From Eunapius fragilis (lineage: Eukaryota; Porifera; Demospongiae; Spongillida; Spongillidae), in contig OY811980.1 of the NCBI GenBank assembly GCA_963681505.1, positions 5,831,004-5,895,003 on the forward strand: a DNA stretch of 64,000 nt. The letters are read 5' to 3'. Below are positions 14,575 through 22,375 of the stretch, piece after piece; positions within the stretch are counted from its first letter, which is position 1, and each line of letters opens with the position of its first letter. The notes beneath the pieces were generated by a model. That model saw only the letters and a list, made by a program, of their open reading frames with translations, did not search any database and had not been told where the DNA came from. Both the position numbers and the translations under genes were made by a program.

Positions 14575-17500
14575 TTTGGACAGCAAATACACTGAGCGAA
14601 CTGCACTCTTTGGAGCTACTCAATGCCTTACTTACGCCCAAGAAATATGCGAGCAAAAGTATCAACGTTGTGCTCTGAATGTCTGTGAGTTTTCTAAATA
14701 CTGAGGGGCTTAGAGGTGGAGGAGGAGGGGAGTGAGCAAACATCTGTAGGTGTCAAAAAACATTTTCCTGACAGATTTGTACCCAACTGGAACAGGCTGT
14801 ACAAACTGTGGGACAAAACTGGCCCTACATACTTATAGTGAATCATGACTCTACTGCCCCACAAATCTTTGTTGTTACCGAACAAGAGATCCTGGTAGAG
14901 AAGCCAACTTGCTGGGAGGCTATCAAGTCTCTGTATGGAGCATACTTTGCCTTTAATATAGAGTATCCAAAATCCAGTCTAGCATTCCTTACATTTGGAC
15001 AATTCTATATTCTAGACATCCAGGATAGTCAGAAAATACCTACCCTAGCTGTTTGTGTCAAGTCAACACTGGATCGACTATTGTAACTGATCATTTTTGC
15101 TGTATGCCTGGATTGACTATAGTAACTAATCATTTTTTTCTGTACTCTGACTAAGTGCTTATTCCTTTTTGTCATTTTGATTCATGTTACTATTGTAACT
15201 GCTGAACAAATACATGTGTATCAAACTTTGAGGTTATACCACACTGCCAAAAGCTTTTTGAGTCGTGGTAATGTGAAAGTATGTACACAGATTGATTGCA
15301 TATGTTGGTCGTTAGTGCGTAGTTGCTAGCCACTTCTTTATCTGCTCTTCCTTGTAACTCTTATAAAAGCGCATCTGGGTTGCCCTTAGTTTTCTGTTGC
15401 TCCATCTATTGTTTATTTTTATGGATGAGAATATAATTATTATCGATGTGTAGCACTACATAGCGTGTTGACAAGTAGGGAGAGGCAATTAAGTAACTAT
15501 AGTGAGAGGCAAGTAGTCTGAGGTATACATGTAGGATGAACTGAGGGTAAGGAAGACATGTTTGTAAAGGAAGAGACAACTGAGAAGACTCCTGATGCAG
15601 ACAAGGTTTTAGCGAGTGAGGAGGAAATGGCTGTGGGGACCATTACCAAAGGTTGCCATAGAGGGGATCATGTGACTTGGACCAGACTGGTTGCCATGAA
15701 GATCATGTGATGGGTCAGTCAATAGCAGGGTAGCATTTTGATTCCACATGTGCCATATTGTATGAATATCTGAAATGGTGCCACATTTGGCATATCATGC
15801 ATGCTTAAGCTTGGCACCAGCATGATGTCATAATTGGATCAACTTTTTATCAGTATTAATATGTATCCATGTTTTGTGTTCATGTTGATAAAAACATTGA
15901 ACTTCTAGTGAGTAAATGGGGTCGAGGCAGCAAAAAGGGACCTAGCGCATATTATAAAAATTTCCAGGAAGGAGCATCAAAGTCCACATGTGTAATAAAA
16001 ATGTACGCGTAATTAAAAATTCGGGACCCTGTAACCCCATGATGGACAGGCTAATTTCCAGTGTGTATGAAAGAAGTTGTAGAGGACATAGGTGTCTCTC
16101 TGAATATGAAATATTTTGAAAACTTGAAAAAATATGCGCTAGGTCCCTTTTCGCTGCCTCGACCCCAGGGTATTTTTCATTGCGCATGCGTGACCCTTAA
16201 TAGCACGTTCTCCGTGACCTTTTTAAAATATAAAGTGTTCGTGAAAGGTAATAGGCATGGTGATGTTTTGCTTGGTTTAAACCCAGTTGTTTTCTTCAAA
16301 CATTTAGCGATGCGTCGTTCAATTAACAACAGTTGGGTGCCTTGAAGAGAGTGCATCGAGTTGTTCTTGGTAGGGATACTAGTACAGCAGTTCGGAATGC
16401 CTGTACAAATCCACTTCTCGGCTATATACGCTAAGGAAAATTCTACTACCGTGCTACCCAGCTACTACAGCGCACGCTACCTCACTATACGCGTGAGGAA
16501 TCGAGGTACATGTAAGTTCCTTTTCACGCGTTCAAATACGCCCTATTTTATTTTACAAAGTCCGCAAGACTAAAAGGACATGCCTTACCAAGCTATCGGG
16601 GTAAGCCATACACGTCAGTTCCCTTTCACGCGTTCAAATACGCCCTATTTTATTTTACAAAGTTCGCAAGACTAAAAGGACACGCCCTACCAAGCTATCG
16701 AGGTAAGCCAGAACAATGTATTTCGCTGTCAGTGCGGTCGACGGCGTTGTTACAGTATACTCCTTCGCGAAGGCCAAGATTTAAGGTCAGACATGTCTTG
16801 TACTGTAACCTGACCTTTATGTGTTCTCTTATTTTGTTTAGTGTCTGAACCAGAGAAATAACCTGCTCGAGCGTCATGGCGTGCAAAGACTTCTAACTTT
16901 CGTATATATATGTGTTCTTCATGTTGTATTTATTTATCATCATTTTATTAAAATCAATTGGACCTGTTGTATAGTTTATTAATATCAATTTATGTTGGGA
17001 TCATCAATTTACGGTAAATATACGAGATATTGTTACCTCTGTCAACACCCAATAGAGTGTACTGGCTACACTTCAGAGGTGTTAGCTGTAACACTCCTAA
17101 GCGGTTACCACTACACCCCAGGGGGTGTCATTTTTAAATATCCATACGAACACCCCGAAGTGTGTTGCGGTAACACCTTTTTTTTAACAGTGCAGATGGT
17201 ATAATTCTGTACCCCTGTGTTAGTAGTTGCTATTATATTATGTATGGGACTGTAATGCTGGATATCTCTATGTTAAAGTGAAGGATATAGAGTTTAAACA
17301 TGTGGCACTAAAAGCTGTTGGAGGAGCGAGATCTGGATATCAGGTGTTCTGATAGGCATTGAAGAGAAGATCCCAGCTGATGCTTGCAAATCAGTATATA
17401 CCAGCAAATCAATGTGTTTTAACATATCTAGCCTGATGGACTTATACCCTCAATGCATTTAGCACTGTTAAGTGTAAAGCAGTCTTAAAGGATGACGATG

Positions 17501-18768
17501 GCATTGCCATTTGTGACAGATTGGGACTTCTAAGCAACCGCTGTGCAGCACTCACAAAACGTTGTACAACATGGTGCAGACAGCAACATTTTGCTAGCTA
17601 CTTCACACTGTAATTACGCATTCATATGATTGGCTGGCCTGGTTCCATATTGTATTGATATTATACCAACCAAGCATTTTTGTATAAATTTAAAATGTAT
17701 TCTTATGTAGTACTCATCATGCTTAAATAGATCATATTTGATTTCACGAAACTAGCACTCGATAAACGTGAGCGTGTGGTTATTGTATTTTTCATGTGGC
17801 GCAGAGTCTAGCAGAATCATCCTTTTGTGGTTATAAATTTGTCAGTATAATAAGTGTATGTTACGTAATCACACAACCACTTGTACCTGAAAATATGTTA
17901 TTAATAACAACAATAATATCTTGAGAACTACAATAAGTTTCCATAGCAAGAGTTTTAAGAGATCTAAACAAAAAGTGCCGTCAGGTTGCAAAGACATATT
18001 GATTTATATAATCTACAATTGTTGTAGTGATAAAAGTATAATCACATTACGGTGATTTTTCTGGGCAGCACACATATCTTTGGAGGCAACAGAGAACTAC
18101 CAATGTTTTGCAAAGCACCCATCGCGCGCATGTGTGCATGCAATCACACTACTCACAGCCATCTGCAGTGCTAATAATTAGCGCAGAGTACTCTCCGTAC
18201 AGCGGACCATTCATACCAGGATGAAAACTATAAGCCCTCACAGAAATGTTGTACACTGAGTGTGGTGTCAGGCCATGGATGGTATAATTCTGTATCCCCA
18301 TGTCAGTAGTTGATATTGTAATGTTCTCCATGATTTCCATCACTGATGCATTGTAGATAATTAGGTATCCTTGTATGAGACCTCTTGGAGTGGTTGGATA
18401 CCACCATGTTAGAATGATGGACGTAGAATTGAAAGATGTGAAGTTAAAACCAGTTGGAGGAGAAGAAATGTCTGGATATGTTGTGACAGTGATGGAAGTG
18501 AAGTTCCCAGGACCAGCCTCAGATACTGCTTGCACACACAATGAGTAGTTTGTGTATGCCAGCAAATCAATGAGTGTGATGTTGAATGCTGTCTGGTCTG
18601 GCGCAGTAATGATGGATTGGTTTGTACCATTAAAGCAATCCGTGCTGTTAGCATAAAACAGGTCATATTTCATGACGGTGCCATTAGTGACAGATGGGGG
18701 TGTCCAAGAGACAAAGATGGCCGTAGAGTTGAGCACAGTGGCGGCAAAACTGAATGGTGCTCCAGGTA
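1..18768 (-). CDS. FN3-array gene, partial (3' end beyond left edge)
   Basis: Multi-exon gene read right to left. About 28 FN3 domains in 24 exons lie between 1 and 11478, plus a two-FN3 exon at 18157-18768. Each exon begins with the last two bases of a codon and ends with the first base of one (donors mostly G|GTATG, acceptors CAG|TG or TAG|CT). All introns are therefore phase 1 and exons can be duplicated without changing frame. The domains show the FN3 core Trp and Tyr positions and are dense in N-glycosylation sequons (NSS, NFT, NST, NIT), so this is an extracellular stalk. Five exon types alternate in a fixed order. The same exons in the same order form the stalk of the adhesion GPCR at 53.9-64 kb, so this is probably the stalk of a paralogous receptor whose GAIN/7TM part lies left of the window. 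Neither start codon nor signal peptide was found. Joining the 18 kb exon to the 11.4 kb exon requires a 6.7-kb intron containing a transposon. Confidence 0.7.
938..3121 (-). CDS. FN3 cassette 4 (beta-gamma-delta-epsilon-alpha exons)
   Basis: Exons: beta 2495-3121 (two FN3 domains), gamma 2119-2436, delta 1628-1954, epsilon 1287-1571, alpha 938-1222. Order and borders match cassette 2. The delta exon reads PRDG where the others have PRNG. No disabling mutation was seen. Confidence 0.76.
3203..7005 (-). CDS. FN3 cassette 3 with three delta exons
   Basis: Exons: beta 6379-7005, gamma 6007-6324, delta 5021-5347, delta 4618-4944, delta 3909-4238, epsilon 3551-3835, alpha 3203-3487. The delta exon is triplicated, making this the longest cassette. 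The intron between this beta exon and the preceding alpha exon (7006-7071) is 66 bp, a multiple of three, and has no in-frame stop, so its retention would add 22 residues in frame. The longest intron, 5348-6006, holds poly-A and a poly-C run at 5869-5889 and nothing else recognised. The intron at 4239-4617 has a poly-G run near 4467-4492. Confidence 0.76.
7072..9196 (-). CDS. FN3 cassette 2 (beta-gamma-delta-epsilon-alpha exons)
   Basis: Exons: beta 8570-9196 (two FN3 domains), gamma 8191-8508, delta 7761-8087, epsilon 7420-7704, alpha 7072-7356. This is the minimal complete cassette: five exons, six FN3 domains, about 2.1 kb, all borders phase 1. The introns are 53-102 bp. No stop or frameshift was seen within the exons. 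Confidence 0.78.
9260..11478 (-). CDS. FN3 cassette 1 (gamma-delta-delta-epsilon-alpha exons)
   Basis: Exons in transcription order: gamma 11161-11478, delta 10612-10938, delta 9955-10284, epsilon 9608-9892, alpha 9260-9544. Each is one FN3 domain with phase-1 borders. The 10612-10938 delta exon has Leu in place of the strand-B core Trp present in the other delta exons (SASL instead of SASW), so this domain may fold poorly. The 327-bp intron at 10285-10611 holds a poly-G run near 10498-10519. The cassette's beta exon (about 11.8 kb) is decayed and split by a transposon. Confidence 0.75.
11735..11853 (-). pseudogene. Decayed two-FN3 exon, 3' half, interrupted by transposon A
   Basis: On the minus strand this encodes CGLTP.TVYNISVR and then loses frame relative to the intact paralogue at 18157-18768 (GLTPHSVYNISVRAYSF...). 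It stops abruptly at the left end of transposon A. The other half resumes at 17193 beyond the transposon. It is a decayed tandem duplicate of the 18157 exon. Confidence 0.6.
12573..13484 (-). pseudogene. Transposon A gene 1: C-terminal domain of unknown protein, interrupted
   Basis: An exon starts after TTGCAG at 13484 and reads RAKWVTFAGQKYQ..., then VILGVDEDYPMFGQVKELY, then FNEHYHGYTL. At 13269-13280 the frame meets an inserted element bounded by direct copies of CCTGGTAGAGG. The same frame resumes beyond it near 12686 and runs to a TAA at 12573-12575. The insertion therefore interrupts what was one coding frame. From memory the GVD.D.P.FG and HYH.Y pattern resembles the C-terminus of multicopy uncharacterised animal proteins; this was not checked. 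A proline-rich, poorly resolved stretch (13575-13900) may be an upstream exon. Confidence 0.45.
12687..13280. mobile_element. hAT-like non-autonomous insertions inside transposon A
   Basis: Bounded by direct repeats CCTGGTAGAGG (12687-12697 and 13270-13280), with inverted ends related to GGGCCGTAGAGAG. A second nested sequence inside (about 12766-13136) has ends GCCGCGGATCC and GGATCCGCCGC and the hAT-MITE-like motif GGTTTCTAGCCCGATACGAAAAGCG that also occurs in the hAT at 41.6 kb. Contains long poly-G and poly-C runs (12860-12874, 13060-13080, 13101-13120). No coding sequence of its own. Confidence 0.5.
13976..15086 (+). CDS. Transposon A gene 2: spliced ORF of unknown function
   Basis: Exon 13976-14156 follows a CTTCAG acceptor and reads LWRELVAIVGTDNEEV, then MIPKVYRLSKKEAESR, and ends at G|GTAATT. 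A probable exon near 14584-14660 (ELHSLELLNALLTPKKYASK) follows the (TG)n intron. The final exon starts after CTGACAG near 14774, reads GQNWPYILIVNHDS..., then FNIEYPKSSLAFLTFGQFY, and stops at 15084-15086. Splice phase between the last two exons could not be settled. The middle-to-C-terminal region (IEYPKSS) recalls, from memory, a domain of multicopy uncharacterised animal proteins. It runs divergently from gene 1. It carries no catalytic motif that I recognise. Confidence 0.5.
14474..14573. repeat. (TG)n microsatellite in transposon A
   Basis: Imperfect then pure TG/GT repeat in an intron of gene 2. The mirrored (CA)n lies near 25911-26010 in the right copy. Confidence 0.9.
15918..16166. 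mobile_element. Foldback MITE with GGGGTCGAGGCAGC ends
   Basis: About 249 bp with inverted ends GGGGTCGAGGCAGCAAAAAG and its complement, the inner arm continuing through GGGACCTAGCGCATATT. It is non-coding; small frames across it are translations of the repeat. A diverged relative is at 19594-19803, and the mirror copy in the right transposon is 24319-24568. Confidence 0.7.
16510..16712. repeat. Tandem duplication (about 105-bp unit) in transposon A
   Basis: Two copies of a unit running from GTTCC(T/C)TTTCACGCG through ACGCCCTATTTTATTTTACA to GCTATCG(G/A)GGTAAGCC. The diverged third copy of A (around 30018-30100) has only one unit, so the duplication arose in the lineage of the two inverted copies. 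Mirror at about 23774-23976. Confidence 0.75.
17193..17560 (-). pseudogene. Decayed two-FN3 exon, 5' half, beyond transposon A
   Basis: Immediately after transposon A the sequence GATGGTATAATTCTGTA matches the intact exon at about 18278-18294. Similarity then decays with indels (shared blocks GTTGGAGGAG, CTGGATAT, CAGCAAATCAATG). It is the remainder of the FN3 pseudo-exon split by transposon A. The following 590 bp up to 18156 contain nothing I recognise. Confidence 0.55.
18157..18768 (-). CDS. Two-FN3 exon (beta-like), upstream part of the FN3-array gene
   Basis: Open throughout on the minus strand, acceptor at 18769, donor GTGAGT after ADGC|T (phase 1). It encodes two FN3 domains (strand motifs AIFVSWTPPS and SIILTWWYP) with sequons NGT, NFT, NIT and NAS. 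It is diverged from the cassette beta exons but has the same two-domain architecture. It is the only intact exon between the two A copies. Nothing recognisable as an upstream exon or signal peptide follows in 18769-19590, which holds only a CA-rich patch (19170-19260). Confidence 0.65.
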
Positions 18769-19593
18769 CTGTGGGGAAATGTGAATCGACATTGATGCTT
18801 GGATTTAGATAAATATATTACATAAGTAGGGGTAAAAATGCTAGCTGATGTATTCCTTCCCCGCCTATGCATATGTTGTATGCTGTTGCAATTGAATTGC
18901 AGTTAATATACTGCAACTATGTCTTACATCAATTATGCATAACAATGTGCCAACTGCATGCTCACAAGCTACTCCAACTGAATTCTTTGCTTACAGATCT
19001 GATGTAAACCTATTCCATGATAGTATACATATAACACACCAGCTCATTACATAAGCTAACTAGGAGAATTGAGGAAATAATCAATCGTGAATTTATTCAA
19101 ATAATAGACTTGTATTTAGATCATTTTTATAATCATTGATAGTGATTTGCTACACGTGGGTCTGTCGTTCACATACATACACACACAATGCACAAAAATA
19201 CATAAATATGCACACATGCACAACAAACGCACAGAAACACATGCACAAACAAACACACAGAAATAATGCTCCCACTAACACACTTGTATTCAGGGTGGAT
19301 ATGATGGCAAAAGCTTGAGTATAGTTACCACTTAATATAAAATACAATGACAGGTAAATATTTGTAATGCAAGTTTATTTTCCCCCATAATTTAAATCAA
19401 TGACGTTTTCTAAGATATGACATGCAGTGGACCAATCAGTACTTACAGTAAACGATTTTAATAGTAAGTTACTTAACTTGCATAAAGTTATTGAGATTCA
19501 GGATCATATATATTTATTAAGTAGGTTATTACAATTTTGGCACATTACTCCATAACATTTGATTTTTTTTTTTTAAACTTGATATTGTAGTGA

Positions 19594-19803
19594 AAAGGGG
19601 CCTAAAAATTACTAGGAAGGAGCATCAAAGTTGATGCGTGCAAGTGAAATGTACGCATAACAAAAAATTCAGGCCACTGCCATTCCATGATGGACACACT
19701 AATTTCCTGAGCGGAAGGAAGAAGTTATAGAGGACATAAGAATGTCTTAGAATATTTGAAAACATGAAAAATGTACGTTAGGCCACATTTCGCTGCGTCG
19801 ATT
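19594..19803. mobile_element. Diverged copy of the foldback MITE
   Basis: Shares AGGAAGGAGCATCAAAGT, ATGATGGACA, CTAATTTCC and GAAGTTATAGAGGACATA with the MITE at 15918-16166. Ends are degraded (AAAAGGGGCC ... GGCCACATTTCGCTGCGTCGA). The sequence from here to 20330 has no recognised feature. Confidence 0.6.
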
Positions 19804-20323
19804 ACATTTCATCTTGTATTAATAACGCAACTAAAAAATTGTAGATGGACATATTGCATTTATTTAAAAGCTTTGCCTTCATTCGCGAACGCCTGGCCTA
19901 ACAATTCACGTACACAATGCACTGACTGCGTGCAAGCACTCAACATCCAAATGAGATTTAAAGCGACATTGCCGACATACATGTCCTTGAAACGTACGGT
20001 GTTTCCGAACTAGCAAAGGCAAATCGAATCTAGCCCCACTGTGTTCAATGAATGTAATCAGTTAGTACAGTGATCCCTATTCACCGACCAAATTCATTGA
20101 CCGCAAAGCGGATTGTTCCAGTTGAATTGCCTTTGCTATTGCGCATACACTTAAAGTTTTTGCTGCATGAGAGCTCACATCAGTTTTACATATGTGTACA
20201 ATTGAATTGAATTTACCTTCTGAATTTCCGTTCACATATGCACATTGTTGACAGGTGATGAATAGAACTGTGAAAAATGCATGTATATAGCCGCCTGAAA
20301 CATTCATTAATGCGCCTATCATT

Positions 20324-20409
20324 GTTACGTGAGACCCCTCCCCCCCCCCTCCCCCCGGGGCATTGGGAGGGATTTGACCTTTATTAAAGCAAGCGCATTG
20401 TTACGTGAG

Positions 20410-20444
<35 letters not shown>

Positions 20445-20490
20445 AGGGACATTGGGAGGGATTTGACCTTTATTAAAGCAAACTGCCCCT
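20324..20490. repeat. Tandem duplication with poly-C tracts
   Basis: Two copies of a unit containing GTTACGTGAGACCCC, a C-run, CATTGGGAGGGATTTGACC and TTTATTAAAGCAA. The C-run is interrupted in the first copy and about 34 bp in the second, a likely site of sequencing or assembly error. Confidence 0.75.
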
Positions 20491-20807
20491 GGTTGGGGGT
20501 TAATAACCGGTCAAATGTCTATACTACGTGGTCTGATAAAAGGTCAAATGCGTGGCCGACTATGGTCAAATGTGTTGCTCAGTAATGATATTCACGCGTC
20601 AAATCTGGGTGTTACTAATATGAGGAACGGAACGGAACTTTTGCGGAACGTTCCGTTCCGCATACTAAAACGCGGGACGTCTATACAGTTTTTTTCTACT
20701 CAAATGATCCAGTATGAACCACATAGAATGGAGCTGATTAAATTTGTATGCGTTCCCTTCTCCCCCCTACATCCCCTCCTCCTGCCGCCTGCTCCCGCCA
20801 TATCCCT

Positions 20808-20871
20808 CCTCCTCCTCCTCCTCCTCCTCCTCCTCCTCCTCCTCCTCCTCCTCCTCCTCCTCCTCCTCCTC
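20808..20871. repeat. (TCC)n microsatellite
   Basis: About 21 pure CTC/TCC units in the left arm of element D. The complementary (GGA)n lies at 22676-22733 in the right arm. Confidence 0.9.
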
Positions 20872-21789
20872 CCCTTCCTTCTCCTCCTCCCTTTCCTCCC
20901 TCTCCCTCCTTTTAACTCCTCATCAGATACACATACATCACTTTGGGCATGCAGCTAAAGCAAGTATTATGTAGTATCTTAAATTTGACACACAACCATG
21001 TATGCCATGGTGATACTGTTGTAAATTTGCAAGGGGACATATATGTGTGCCATGGGATACCATATTTCTTTATAGACTCTTTTTACACATCATGTCCTCA
21101 ACTAAAAATGTGAAGATACACATTCATAGATAAACAACTTAACTTGCCAAAAGTCGTTTGGGTTGGCTTGTGTACACAGCCAATAAGTATCTGAAGAACA
21201 GTATGATCATGGCACACATGTGTGTCACGTTGCTAATCTGAGGAACAGCATGATCATGGCATACATGTGTGGTGCCCTCTTGTCTAATCTGAGGAACAGT
21301 ATGATCATGGCATACATGTGTGATGCCCTCTTGTCTAATCTGAGGAACAGTATGATCATGGCATATGTGTGTCACATAACTGTGGAGAATTTAATTGCTG
21401 TACCATTTGCAAAATCTAAAGTTTAGCAAATTACACTAGAAGTGAATGTATGATCCCTATCATAGTGAACCTTAGGCAGAGGAGTTTTACGTGTTTTCCT
21501 GTGTTTAATCTGAAATGACTCAATGATTCAAAGTCAATTCCAGGTAAATGGTTAAAGTTTACTCACTTGCAGGTTACCAAAGCTTTCTGAAATTACCATG
21601 ATATGTTGCAGCACCTGTCATGAATGGTATCATGGGGAGGTGTGTGTAGCTGCAACCTAAGAGTGCATGGAATCGAAGAGAAGAGAAATTGTTCTGTCCT
21701 GTCTGCAAGTCTTTGATACAAAACTAAGGTTTACTCATACATTCACTTCTTGTGTAATTTGCTAAACATTAAATTTTGCAAATGGTACA

Positions 21790-22375
21790 GCAATTAAATT
21801 CTTCACAGTTATGTGACACACATATATGCCAAGATCATACTGTTCTTCCAATTAGCAACGTGACACACATGTATGCCATGATCATACTGTTCCTCAGATT
21901 AGCAACGACACACATTTATGCCATGATCATACTGTTCCTCAGATTAGCAACGTGACACACATGTGTGCCATGATCATACTGTTCCTCAGATTAGCAAGAG
22001 GGCACCACACATGTATGTCATAATCACACTGTTTCTCAGATTAGCAATGTGACACACATGTATGCCAAGATCATACTGTTCCTCAGATTAGCAAGAGGGC
22101 ACCACACATATATGCTATAATCATACTGTTCCTCAGATTAGCCACATGACACACATGTATGCCATGATCATACTGTTCCTCAGATTAGCAAGAGGGCATC
22201 ACACATGTATGCCATGATCATACTGTTCCTCAGATTAGCAACGTGATATACATGTATGCCATGATCATAATGTTCCTCAGATTAGCAAGAGGGCACCACA
22301 CATGTATGCCATGATCATACTGTTCCTCAGATTAGCAACGTGACACACGTGTGTGCCATGATCATACTGTTCCTC
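21790..22375. repeat. Minisatellite, 12 units, alternating variants
   Basis: Unit TATGCCATGATCATACTGTT-CCTCAGATTAGCAA followed by either CGTGACACACATG or GAGGGCACCACACATG. From unit 4 on, the two variants alternate strictly, giving a dimeric higher-order unit of about 95 bp. The same repeat inverted, 4 units, is at 21201-21380. Confidence 0.85.

Larger units (their letters stand above)
11854..17192. mobile_element. Transposon A, left copy (5.34 kb, CACTG...CAGTG ends)
   Basis: Begins CACTGTTAAAAAAAAAGG and ends with the inverse TTTTTTTTAACAGTG. Both subterminal regions (about 11870-12060 and 17040-17180) carry many copies of GGTGTT/ACACC in both orientations, some as palindromes such as ACACCCCAGGGGGTGT. 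CACTG-type ends with subterminal repeat clusters are typical of the CACTA/EnSpm-Mirage-Chapaev (CMC) superfamily. The flanks read GGCCA-CA and CA-GATGG. The intact FN3 paralogue reads GGCCATGGATGG, consistent with insertion into the FN3 exon and a 2-bp CA duplication. No DDE transposase was recognised inside. It contains two divergent gene remnants, a hAT-like insertion, a foldback MITE and a (TG)n tract. Confidence 0.75.

Noticed and set aside
16061-16345. 94-codon frame starting in the foldback MITE (mirror at 24141)
   Set aside because: It crosses the MITE boundary and reads repeat sequence; an antisense frame exists over the same stem.
21790-22375. CRISPR-like regular repeats
   Set aside because: The units are contiguous with no unique spacers, and the context is a eukaryotic foldback transposon.
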